From positions 4,254 through 25,490 of the forward strand of contig DFBI01000048.1 in assembly GCA_002367335.1 (NCBI GenBank): a stretch of 21,237 nt of DNA, read 5' to 3'. The notes under the pieces were generated by a model that was not told the DNA's origin, ran no database searches, and was given only the letters and a program-made list of their open reading frames with translations. How positions within the stretch are numbered: the stretch's first letter is position 1; each line of letters opens with the position of its first letter. Of the stretch, positions 14,511-21,237 are shown piece by piece. The position numbers and the translations under genes were made by a program. Origin of the DNA: Syntrophaceae bacterium UBA3084 (GTDB taxonomy: Bacteria > Desulfobacterota > Syntrophia > Syntrophales > UBA6807).

Positions 14511-15353
14511 GTGGACCGATTAATAAATTTCTGGCAACATATTCCTGAAAATATCAGCCCCACTCTTTTTCATATAGGATCATTCCAACTTCGATACTAT
14601 GGTCTTATGTACCTTCTTGCTTTCAGTATTACCTATCTTCTTGTTACTTACAGAATAAAAAATGAGGGATATACTTATTCTAAAGATACAATCCAGGATT
14701 ATTTTGTCTGGGCAATTTTGGGTCTTCTCATCGGAGCGAGATTGGGATATGTTTTATTTTATAACCCTGGTTATTACTTGGGACATCCCCTTGAAGTAGT
14801 ATTTCCTTTTGATTCGGCCAATGGCTTCCGATATATTGGAATCAGCGGTATGTCTTATCACGGAGGGGCCGTTGGCGTTTTTGTGGCTACGCTCATGTTC
14901 TGTCGCAAACACGGGATAAACTTCTGGAATTTCGCCGACCTTTTCTGTGCAGCAATTCCCCTGGGATATACATTTGGAAGAATCGGGAACTTTATCAACG
15001 GAGAGCTTTACGGTCGTATTACGACTGTTCCGTGGGGGATGTATTTCCCCCTGGATGCTTATCATCAGCTACATCACCCATCTCAACTGTACGAGGCTTT
15101 TTTTGAGGGAATATTTCTTTTCGTCATATTGTGGAGCATGAGAAAGAAAGAATTTTTTGATGGATTGCTTTCTTCCTTGTATCTGATTAGTTATGGAATC
15201 GTACGCTTTTTTATTGAATTCTTCAGAGAACCGGATCCTCAACTGGGATTTGTCCTGGGAATACTCACAATGGGGCAAGTTCTCTGTCTTCTCATGATCG
15301 TGTGGGGTATCATCCTGATGGCGAAGAGAAAACAATTCTTTACGGCCGTTTAG
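14511..15353 (+). CDS. lgt: Prolipoprotein diacylglyceryl transferase Lgt
   Basis: Inner-membrane enzyme that transfers diacylglycerol from phosphatidylglycerol to the lipobox cysteine of prolipoproteins, the first step of lipoprotein maturation. The Lgt signature GRIGNFINGELYGR (from about 156) and the N-terminal LRYYGLMYLLAF are clear, with several hydrophobic membrane segments (about 27-46, 64-84, 117-136, 203-221, 245-270). Length 280 is normal. The start is GTG at 14511; GGGTGA at 14495-14500 is a somewhat distant ribosome binding site. It stands alone after a foldable leader and converges on the crotonase gene. Confidence 0.95.
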   Translation: MDRLINFWQHIPENISPTLFHIGSFQLRYYGLMYLLAFSITYLLVTYRIKNEGYTYSKDTIQDYFVWAILGLLIGARLGYVLFYNPGYYLGHPLEVVFPFDSANGFRYIGISGMSYHGGAVGVFVATLMFCRKHGINFWNFADLFCAAIPLGYTFGRIGNFINGELYGRITTVPWGMYFPLDAYHQLHHPSQLYEAFFEGIFLFVILWSMRKKEFFDGLLSSLYLISYGIVRFFIEFFREPDPQLGFVLGILTMGQVLCLLMIVWGIILMAKRKQFFTAV

Positions 15354-15373
15354 GGTCTTTATCCTCAACAACT

Positions 15374-15408
15374 GCCTGCCTGTGCGTTGCACGCAGACAG
15401 GCGTTTTT
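15374..15408 (+). terminator. Hairpin terminator after lgt
   Basis: GCCTGCCTGTG (15374-15384) pairs with CACGCAGACAGGC read inversely (15392-15402), with one C/A mismatch and one G-U pair around a 7-base loop, followed by GTTTTT. It lies 20 bases after the lgt stop. The element is rich in self-complementarity (also TGCGT-TGC-ACGCA inside), so it may be a copy of a dispersed repeat acting as terminator. Confidence 0.6.
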
Positions 15409-15468
15409 CGCGCAGGTGTTAGTGCCAGATCAAGTAGAAAAGGCAGAGAATAACAGCGAGAAGGCGAA

Positions 15469-15484
15469 GGCTAAAGAATTAGCC
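15469..15484 (-). terminator. Weak hairpin at the 3' end of the mutase operon
   Basis: GGCTAA (15469-15474) and TTAGCC (15479-15484) form a 6-bp stem with a 4-base loop, about 40 bases beyond the crotonase stop on the - strand. There is no good T-run after it in that direction, so it is only a possible terminator or RNA 3' end. Confidence 0.25.
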
Positions 15485-15522
15485 CTTAATCCTCATTGCT
15501 TAGCCCGTGCCGTATTAGAGAG

Positions 15523-16290
15523 CTATTTACCCTTAAAGGCGGGGGTTCTCTTTTCAAGAAAGGCTTTTGAACCTTCTACAGCATCTTCGGTTTTCTGTAA
15601 TACACCTAATACGGCTTCACCATATTCATAGCCCTCAAACTGTCTGTTTACAGCCTTTTTAACTGCTCTAAGTGATAATGGGGGCATCTTTTTAATCTCA
15701 TCAGCCAGCTCAAAAGCTGCATCCATTAACTGGCCAGGAGGAACGACTTTGGAAACAAAACCCCACTGGACAGCTTCTTCTGCGCTTACATATTTTCTCG
15801 TCATGAGAACTTCTTTAGCCCGAAAACGTCCAACTTCTCCCGGAAGTCGAATAATGCCGTAAGGTCAGAGTATCCCGAGGTAGGTCGCAGGCCACCCGAA
15901 CCTTGCTTTTTCTGAGGCAATGTTTATATCAAACGCGAGCGTCCATTGAGCACCATCACCAGCCGAAACGCCGTTAATCGCTCCTATAACCGGCTTTTCA
16001 AACTCATAATATGCCTTTGCCATTATCATCAATGCTCTGTTAACCCTATCCTGAAGCTCCGGATCTCTTGCACCTTCTGCGAATTCGTTAATGTCTGCGC
16101 CGGCACAAAAGCCGCGGCCGGCTCCTGTAACAATCAGTACCTTAACCCCGGGATCTTTTCCGAGATCGTCAAGGATACCCAAAATTTCTGACCTCATTTC
16201 CATATTGACAGCATTAAGTTTATTTGGACGATTTAAGGTTAAGACGGCTGTCCCGTCCTTTTGTTCCAGTATAACTGTCTTATACTCCAT
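15523..16290 (-). pseudogene. Crotonase (enoyl-CoA hydratase/isomerase family) interrupted by an in-frame TGA
   Basis: Read leftward from the ATG at 16290 (AGGTGG nine bases before it), the first 141 residues are a clear crotonase: LNRPNKLNAV, oxyanion-hole block FCAGADI (61-67) and GDGAQW (111-116). A TGA at 15867-15865 then stops the frame, but the same frame continues 113 codons with family-typical sequence (GIIRLPGEVGRFRAKEVLMT, SAEEA, AFLEKRTPAFKGK) to a TAG. Without the TGA it would be 255 residues, normal length. The residues equal to rat ECH Glu144 and Glu164 are Gln115 and Ala135, so it is unlikely to be a normal hydratase. It follows meaB by 108 bases. It may be a pseudogene, a sequence error or a recoded gene; a separate ORF could also restart at the ATG ending at 15804. 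Confidence 0.75.
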
Positions 16291-16398
16291 CCACTCACTC
16301 CACCTTTCATATTTTGTTACAGTGAAAAACTAATTTTACAGGGCTGATGTTAATCATTCAAACAAATGATCACAGGGTGAACATACATCTTCAGGAAG

Positions 16399-17382
16399 CT
16401 ACAATTCTCTTAAATACTTTTTTGCTATTTCTTCGGCAAGGGTATATGGATCAGCCGTTTTATTTAATACCTTATCGGCCATTTGTGTCATTTCACCGGA
16501 TTCCACAAGTTTTGTTAACACAGGGTCAAGGATGGCCGAGTGGAGGGCCTCAGTCAGTTCTAACGTTGCCTTGCGGCGAATGCGATTACCTAACAGATTA
16601 TTATCAACGAGATTTTTATAGTGCTGATCAATTGTGTCAACCAATTCTATGAGACTTTTTCTAAATGAATCGGTATCAAACATATTTTCGGTTTTGATAA
16701 TAGGGGGACGCCATCCTCCGGGGAATCCATCCGCCATGTTGAGCATGTACATTAGTTCTTGATAAAGTTTACCTGCACCATCGCGGTCTGCCTTGTTGAT
16801 TACGAATATGTCCGCAATCTCCAGGATTCCTGCTTTGATTGCCTGGATTTCATCGCCCATACCGGGAATCGCGACAACAATAACAGTGTGAGAATGGTTT
16901 ATTATTTCCACTTCCTGCTGACCGGTGCCGACAGTTTCCACAATGACATAGTCTTTCCCCATGGCATCAAGAATATGTATAGCATTACCTACCGCCTTGG
17001 AGAGTCCTCCGAGAGCGCCTCTTGTAGCCAGACTTCTCACAAATACCCCCGGATCAGTGGAATGACGCTGCATACGGATCCTGTCACCAAGAATCGCACC
17101 ACCCGTAAACGGGCTGGACGGATCCACAAGAAGTACGCCAACGGTCTTGCCCGTTTTCCTGACCTCCGTTATCATAGCATCGATAAGGGTACTTTTCCCC
17201 GCTCCCGGTGAACCGGTAAAGCCAATTACATGGGCTTTACCGGTATGGTGAAAGATTTTTTTTAGCGTATCTCTTGCTTCAGGAACACCATCTTCCAGGT
17301 TTCTTATAAGGCGGGATACGGTACGAACATTCCCCTCCAGCACTTTTTTCGTTATTTCCACTAATTTTTTCCTCTTCCTCAC
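16399..17382 (-). CDS. meaB: MeaB/ArgK-type GTPase, chaperone of a B12-dependent acyl-CoA mutase
   Basis: G3E-family P-loop GTPase that gates cobalamin loading and protects or reactivates acyl-CoA mutases. Seen: P-loop GFTGSPGAGKST (54-65), VDPSSPFTGGAILGDRIRM, the family block VETVGTGQQEVE (MeaB proteins usually VGVGQSE), and the guanine-specificity motif NKAD. The C-terminal dimerisation arm is present. Length 327 matches MeaB. It follows the B12-binding subunit by 31 bases in the same direction, so its client is very probably the adjacent mutase. The old name ArgK (arginine transport kinase) is a misnomer. Confidence 0.92.
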   Translation of the reverse strand: MRKRKKLVEITKKVLEGNVRTVSRLIRNLEDGVPEARDTLKKIFHHTGKAHVIGFTGSPGAGKSTLIDAMITEVRKTGKTVGVLLVDPSSPFTGGAILGDRIRMQRHSTDPGVFVRSLATRGALGGLSKAVGNAIHILDAMGKDYVIVETVGTGQQEVEIINHSHTVIVVAIPGMGDEIQAIKAGILEIADIFVINKADRDGAGKLYQELMYMLNMADGFPGGWRPPIIKTENMFDTDSFRKSLIELVDTIDQHYKNLVDNNLLGNRIRRKATLELTEALHSAILDPVLTKLVESGEMTQMADKVLNKTADPYTLAEEIAKKYLREL

Positions 17383-17413
17383 AATCTGTGAATGAGAATC
17401 AAAACCAAATAAT

Positions 17414-17824
17414 TTAATCTTTGATATTTGGAACGATATTCTCCTCGATCCACTTTACGATATCATCAAGGGCAATGCCCGGCACAAAAACACCTTTAAG
17501 CCCTGCGTCATAGAGTAACTGAAAATCTGCAGGTGGAATGATGCCTCCACCGATAACCTGAATGTCATCGGCGCCCAGCTCCCTCAATTTTTTTACCGTC
17601 TCGGGGAACAGAAATCGATGTGCCCCCGACATACAGCTCAGTCCCAGACAATCAACGTCTTCCTGAACTGCCGCCGCGGCGATTTCCTCCGGAGTCTGGT
17701 GACAACCTGTATAAATTGTTTCATATCCCGCATCGCGGAAACATCTTGCCAGGACTCGGGCACCCCGGTCATGTCCGTCAAGCCCCGGTTTGGCTACCAT
17801 TATACGAAGCCTTTTTTTTGCCAT
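17414..17824 (-). CDS. B12-binding small subunit of acyl-CoA mutase (IcmB-like)
   Basis: Carries adenosylcobalamin for the neighbouring catalytic subunit. The base-off/His-on motif DxHxxG is Asp16-Gly-His18-Asp-Arg-Gly21, so His18 should ligate cobalt. GLSCMSGAH matches the S-x-L block and VIGGGIIP the GG block that hold the nucleotide tail. At 136 residues it equals streptomycete IcmB, but archaeal methylmalonyl-CoA mutase small subunits are about the same size, so size alone does not settle substrate. It starts 26 bases after the large subunit gene. Confidence 0.9.
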   Translation of the reverse strand: MAKKRLRIMVAKPGLDGHDRGARVLARCFRDAGYETIYTGCHQTPEEIAAAAVQEDVDCLGLSCMSGAHRFLFPETVKKLRELGADDIQVIGGGIIPPADFQLLYDAGLKGVFVPGIALDDIVKWIEENIVPNIKD

Positions 17825-17850
17825 GTCATTTTCCTCCCTGAATCGTTCTT

Positions 17851-19533
17851 TTAGTACATTGCGGGATCACGATATTCGCCATAAACTTCACGATAGACAT
17901 CACTTATCTCCTGAACAGTACACAGGTTCTTCACGGCCTCGATGCAGTAAGGCATGACATTCTCTGCCTTCTTGCAGGCGTTCTTGATATCTCCCAGGCT
18001 CTTCTTGACTGCTTTGCTGTCACGCTTTCTCCTGACTTCATTCAGCCTGTCGAGTTGCTCCTTCTCAATGCGGTCTTCGATTTCCAGAAGGGGAATTTCC
18101 GATTCGTCTTCGATGGCGTATTTATTGACACCGACCATGATCTTTTCACCGGAATCAATCTGTTTCTGGAATTTGTAAGCCGCATCCGCAAGTTCCATCT
18201 GAGGGAATCCTCTCTCGATCGCGGCAACCATTCCGCCCATGTCATCGATCTTGTGGATGTATTCCCATGCCTGTTCTTCCATTTTGTTGGTCAGGGCTTC
18301 GACGAAATATGATCCCGCCAGTGGATCGATCGTATTAGTAACGCCTGTCTCCTCGGCAATGATCTGCTGTGTTCTCAGAGCGATTTGCACGGCGTGATCT
18401 GTAGGCAGACACCAGACCTCATCTAATGAATTGGTATGGAGTGACTGGGTTCCACCAAGAACGGCAGAGAGGGCCTCCGTTGCAGTGCGAACAACGTTGT
18501 TGTAGGGCTGCTGAGCAGTCAGGGAACATCCCGCTGTCTGTGTATGAAAACGCATCCACCATGATCTCTCATCCTTGGCCTTGTAACGGTCACGCATTGC
18601 CTTGGCCCATATTCTGCGGGCGGCGCGCATTTTTGCAATTTCCTCAAAAAAATCGATATGAGCGTTGAAGAAGAAAGAAAGCCTCGGCGCAAATTCATCT
18701 ACGTTGAGTCCTTTGCGTTTTATGACGTCCTCCACATATTCCATCCCGTCGCGAAGAGTGAAGGCAAGTTCCTGTACAGCCGTTGACCCAGCCTCCCTGA
18801 TGTGATAACCACTGATACTTATAGTGTTCCATCTTGGAACATATTTAGTGCCGAATTCTACAGTATCGCTGATCAGTTTCACCGATGGATCAGGCGGACA
18901 CATAAATGTCTTCTGGGCTATGAATTCCTTGAGCATGTCATTTTGAATCGTGCCACCGATCTTGGTGAGAGGCACGCCCTTGATTTCAGCAGCGGCACAG
19001 TACATAGCCCACAGAACTGTTGCCGGAGGATTGATTGTCATGGATGTGGTAATCTTATCCAGGGGAATCCCCTCAACGAGTACCATGAAATCTTCCAGTG
19101 TATCAATAGCGACGCCACATTTACCGCACTCACCGCGGGCCTTCGGATCATCCGTATCATAGCCCATGAGTGTCGGGAAATCGAAAGCTGTGCTGAGCCC
19201 TGTCTGCCCGGCATCCAATAACTGATGCCAGCGTTCATTCGTATCTTTTGCGCTGCCAAACCCGGCAAACATCCTGAAAGTCCAGTATCTTCCGCGGTAG
19301 CCGGTAACCTGATTGCCACGAGTGTAAGGAAATTGGCCCGGATAGGCGATATCCTCTTCAAAATTCGTGTCTTTGATGTCTTCAGGGCCATATAGCCTGT
19401 TGATTGGCAGGGATGATACGGTGGACCAGTCATTCTTCTGATCTGCATGACTGGCCACAGCTTTTTTAACTTCGTCTTCCCACTTTCGAGCCAATTTACT
19501 GGATTTATCCATCAATTCTTTGGTAAAATACAC
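17851..19533 (-). CDS. Acyl-CoA mutase large subunit, isobutyryl-CoA mutase-like
   Basis: Catalytic TIM-barrel subunit of a B12-dependent carbon-skeleton mutase. Residue numbers run in register with P. shermanii methylmalonyl-CoA mutase: the catalytic Tyr243-His244 are in SISGYH. The two residues that grip the methylmalonyl carboxylate there, Tyr89 and Arg207, are Phe89 (RMFAGFG) and Gln207 (EFIAQK) here, as in isobutyryl-CoA mutase (Phe/Gln). Ala116 replaces the Asp of 2-hydroxyisobutyryl-CoA mutase. YPGQFPYTRG and GYRGRYWTFR also resemble IcmA. At 560 residues it lacks the B12 domain, supplied by the next gene. Automatic annotation would probably say methylmalonyl-CoA mutase. The predicted reaction, isobutyryl-CoA to n-butyryl-CoA, is an inference. 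Confidence 0.88.
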   Translation of the reverse strand: MYFTKELMDKSSKLARKWEDEVKKAVASHADQKNDWSTVSSLPINRLYGPEDIKDTNFEEDIAYPGQFPYTRGNQVTGYRGRYWTFRMFAGFGSAKDTNERWHQLLDAGQTGLSTAFDFPTLMGYDTDDPKARGECGKCGVAIDTLEDFMVLVEGIPLDKITTSMTINPPATVLWAMYCAAAEIKGVPLTKIGGTIQNDMLKEFIAQKTFMCPPDPSVKLISDTVEFGTKYVPRWNTISISGYHIREAGSTAVQELAFTLRDGMEYVEDVIKRKGLNVDEFAPRLSFFFNAHIDFFEEIAKMRAARRIWAKAMRDRYKAKDERSWWMRFHTQTAGCSLTAQQPYNNVVRTATEALSAVLGGTQSLHTNSLDEVWCLPTDHAVQIALRTQQIIAEETGVTNTIDPLAGSYFVEALTNKMEEQAWEYIHKIDDMGGMVAAIERGFPQMELADAAYKFQKQIDSGEKIMVGVNKYAIEDESEIPLLEIEDRIEKEQLDRLNEVRRKRDSKAVKKSLGDIKNACKKAENVMPYCIEAVKNLCTVQEISDVYREVYGEYRDPAMY

Positions 19534-19590
19534 AATTATGTCTCCTTTTCTTTGATTCGCCTTTTCTTAAAGATGTCCCGTTACTTAATG

Positions 19591-19899
19591 CTAATCCCCT
19601 GTTTTGTCAATTTTTATTCCCAGTTTTTCCATTTTATTATGAAGGGTATTCCTGTTTATCCCAAGAAAGGTGGCAGCAGCCGATTTGATATTGTTGGAAC
19701 GTCTTAAAGCAATTGTGATTAAAATTCTTTCAACCATTGATAAAATCTCTTCATACAATTTACTTTTCCCGGGATTTTGTGAACTGAGGATCGTGACAAT
19801 ATCTACAAACCGTTTTTCCAGGATATTTTCTATGACTGAAAACGATGAGTTGCCAGTTTTACTCTCACTTATTCTATTGTCCGTGTTTCGTGAATTCAT
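19591..19899 (-). CDS. Fis-family helix-turn-helix protein
   Basis: A 102-residue protein whose C-terminal half (about 48-96) resembles the Fis / NtrC C-terminal DNA-binding domain: LYEEILSMVERILITIALRRSNNIKSAA, then AATFLGINRNTLHNKMEKLGI as the helix-turn-helix (about 72-93). There is no AAA+ or receiver domain, so it is a stand-alone Fis-like regulator with a variable N-terminus (1-45). Its stop is 57 bases before the mutase start on the same strand, so it may lead and control the operon. AAAGGA lies 12 bases before the ATG; the intervening GGAC-TGTG-GTCC can form a small hairpin. Which genes it binds is unknown. Confidence 0.75.
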   Translation of the reverse strand: MNSRNTDNRISESKTGNSSFSVIENILEKRFVDIVTILSSQNPGKSKLYEEILSMVERILITIALRRSNNIKSAAATFLGINRNTLHNKMEKLGIKIDKTGD

Positions 19900-19992
19900 A
19901 TGGGACCACAGTCCTTTCTAAGATAGAAATATTACCTTGCAATTTTGGGACAAAAAAACAAAAAACCTGAGAAGAAAACTGCCGGAACAGGG

Positions 19993-20511
19993 TCAAGAAA
20001 CGAAGAGTTTCATGTAGATGATAAAAAAGAGGAGAAAGGCTGCAAGCCATATTCCCACAACATCCCATATCTTGTGAACCGGCTGCTTAACGATATCTCT
20101 CACACTCTTCTCTACTTTATCACTGTCTGTATGCTCAATGATCTCGCGAGTCAGATTTGTAAAGTTGCCATAAGAATTTGATAATGTGCAAAACCCCTTT
20201 GTAGTAGTCAAGATAAGGTATACTTTTTTTCTCAAAATTATCGTGTCAATATTTGTAATATCGTTCCAATCCAGCACTTTTCTCCTCAGGAGTTTTTGTA
20301 TTTGAATGCCTTTTGTCTCTACGGTGGTTTTACGGAAGATTGTTTCGAGCAAAGAGTATGCAAGAGGGATAAATATGATGGAAAGAATGATTCTTTCTGC
20401 AGGGTGAGTATCGGTAAAAAAAACAATTACTAATAGCACGAAAAGAAAAAAAGTATCGATAGCCAGAGGAATTAAAAGTGATTTCCTTATCCTGTAAGTT
20501 GTTTTTGACAT
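19993..20511 (-). CDS. Hypothetical three-helix membrane protein with a PH-like core
   Basis: Not recognised as a named family. The 172-residue sequence shows two hydrophobic segments near the N-terminus (about 12-32 and 38-56), a soluble centre (about 58-145) and one C-terminal segment (about 150-170). The central part (TTVETKGIQIQKLLRRKVLDWNDI, then VYLILTTTKGFC) has the strand-rich pattern of bacterial PH-like membrane proteins, where such a domain follows paired helices; this is a weak inference from pattern. The tail 123-142 is charged. ACAGGT gives a modest ribosome binding site. It lies 40 bases downstream of moaC on the same strand. Confidence 0.6.
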   Translation of the reverse strand: MSKTTYRIRKSLLIPLAIDTFFLFVLLVIVFFTDTHPAERIILSIIFIPLAYSLLETIFRKTTVETKGIQIQKLLRRKVLDWNDITNIDTIILRKKVYLILTTTKGFCTLSNSYGNFTNLTREIIEHTDSDKVEKSVRDIVKQPVHKIWDVVGIWLAAFLLFFIIYMKLFVS

Positions 20512-20551
20512 TGGTATTACCTGTTGTCGTAGGATAACAAGTTCGGGAGAA

Positions 20552-21031
20552 TTATTCTTTTCTTATAAATATCCCGCTTTTACCGCCACTCTTTTCCATT
20601 AGTTTTATGTCTGATAGTATTATTTCTTTATCTGCAGATTTACACATATCATAAATAGTTAAAGCTGCTGTGCTGACGGCGGTCAGCGCTTCCATTTCCA
20701 CGCCCGTTCGTCCAAAAGTTTTGACCCTTGATTGAATAGTTATCGCTCCGCTTTTCCTGTGGCTTGAAAAATGGATATCAATACCCGTCAATTCGAGAGG
20801 GTGACACATGGGAATCATATCGCTTGTTCTTTTGGCGGCCATGATCCCGGCGATTTTTGCGACACCGAAAACATCCCCTTTTGATACTTCTCCTTCTTCA
20901 ATCGCTTTTACGGTGGTGGGTTTCATCAAGACCTTCCCTTCGGCCACTGCTACTCTGAATGTAGGCTCTTTGGCCGTAACATCTACCATCCGTGACTTAT
21001 TTTTTTTATCCAAGTGGGTAAATTCTGTCAT
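20552..21031 (-). CDS. moaC: Cyclic pyranopterin monophosphate synthase MoaC
   Basis: Converts the MoaA product (3',8-cyclo-7,8-dihydro-GTP) to cyclic pyranopterin monophosphate in molybdenum-cofactor synthesis. All active-site residues known from E. coli MoaC occur at the same numbers: Lys51, His77 (MIPMCHPL), Glu112, Glu114 (GVEMEALTAVS), Asp128 and Lys131 (IYDMCKS), and the KSGGKSG loop ends the protein. Length 159 is standard. No other moa or mob gene is visible in the window. The start lacks a strong ribosome binding site. Cofactor need fits anaerobes with formate dehydrogenase or similar enzymes, but none is seen here. Confidence 0.96.
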   Translation of the reverse strand: MTEFTHLDKKNKSRMVDVTAKEPTFRVAVAEGKVLMKPTTVKAIEEGEVSKGDVFGVAKIAGIMAAKRTSDMIPMCHPLELTGIDIHFSSHRKSGAITIQSRVKTFGRTGVEMEALTAVSTAALTIYDMCKSADKEIILSDIKLMEKSGGKSGIFIRKE

Positions 21032-21164
21032 AAATATATAATCTTGCGGTTCATGGAGAGGAAACGATTAATGATCTGGCAAATCTCACTTGAAGAACTA
21101 ACATAGTTAATTTTCTCAGTCAAGAAAGTTAAAATCCTTCTGGATATTCGACATAAGCCATAGT

Positions 21165-21189
21165 TATTTTTGAAAAGAATTCAAAAATA
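21165..21189. repeat. Perfect 10-bp inverted repeat upstream of moaC
   Basis: TATTTTTGAA (21165-21174) and TTCAAAAATA (21180-21189) are perfect inverses around AAGAA. The site is about 135 bases upstream of the moaC start in a 206-base gene-free end of the window. It may be an operator or a hairpin belonging to the next gene beyond the window. Nothing else is recognisable in 21032-21237. Confidence 0.5.
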
Positions 21190-21237
21190 TTTCAACAAAG
21201 CCCAAAAGCAAGAAATCCATTCCCGCCCTGCACCTTG

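Noticed and set aside
15302..15631. 109-codon open frame on the + strand after lgt
   Set aside because: It starts inside lgt in another frame, crosses a terminator hairpin and runs antisense into the crotonase 3' end; no protein-like features.
15865..15867. Firm assignment of the crotonase TGA as selenocysteine
   Set aside because: A hairpin follows at a suitable distance, but its loop lacks the usual GGU, no selenocysteine genes are visible, and no crotonase selenoprotein is known to me. Kept only as a hypothesis.
19038..19448. 136-codon open frame on the - strand inside the mutase large subunit
   Set aside because: It is an alternative frame of the mutase gene; the mutase frame shows all conserved motifs and catalytic residues.
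1..21237. Defence system, secretion cluster, CRISPR array or prophage
   Set aside because: Every sizeable coding region is accounted for by housekeeping or metabolic genes; no nucleases, toxins, reverse transcriptases, regular spaced repeats or phage proteins were seen.

Overview
The window looks like the origin end of a bacterial chromosome, most plausibly from a deltaproteobacterium-like (Desulfobacterota) anaerobe. Nothing here fixes the taxonomy. The inference rests on the gene mix: chromosomal parAB, dnaA-dnaN-gyrB-gyrA, archease-rtcB, an FmdB-type zinc ribbon, a stand-alone Fis-like regulator and a split B12-dependent acyl-CoA mutase. No rRNA, tRNA, CRISPR array, transposase or phage gene was seen.

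Left part (1-11053), replication and segregation. A trmJ-like tRNA methyltransferase is read leftward. Divergent from it run rsmG, parA and parB (overlapping as TAATG), dnaA (TTG start), dnaN, gyrB and gyrA, all rightward. recF is missing between dnaN and gyrB. The 149 bases between dnaA and dnaN are extremely A+T-rich. They hold two copies of the 9-mer TTATAAACA, a 31-base near-palindrome and a run of DnaA-trio triplets beside an A+T-rich stretch, so they are a good candidate for oriC. A perfect TTATCCACA box and an inverted TTATAAACA lie just upstream of dnaA, which makes the candidate origin bipartite.

Middle (11054-15522), RNA repair, redox and lipoprotein functions. Archease and rtcB overlap and form an RNA-ligase pair. 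They are followed by a thioredoxin reductase, a small FmdB zinc-ribbon protein with a good hairpin terminator, and lgt behind a leader that can fold. lgt ends in another terminator-like hairpin and converges on the next block.

Right part (15523-19899), read leftward, is a probable operon: Fis-like HTH protein, mutase large subunit, B12-binding small subunit, MeaB-type GTPase and a crotonase. The large subunit aligns in register with methylmalonyl-CoA mutase but has Phe89 and Gln207 where that enzyme has Tyr89 and Arg207. This is the isobutyryl-CoA mutase signature, and the 560 + 136 residue split also fits IcmA/IcmB. The crotonase lacks both catalytic glutamates of enoyl-CoA hydratases and carries an in-frame TGA in an otherwise intact reading frame. 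Together the genes suggest carbon-skeleton rearrangement of a short branched acyl-CoA, with MeaB protecting or loading the cobalamin cofactor. Beyond them are a three-helix membrane protein and moaC, also leftward.

I found no evidence for a new multigene system such as a defence island. The most interesting points are the substrate residues of the mutase, the in-frame TGA of its crotonase, and the origin architecture with a probable non-canonical DnaA box.
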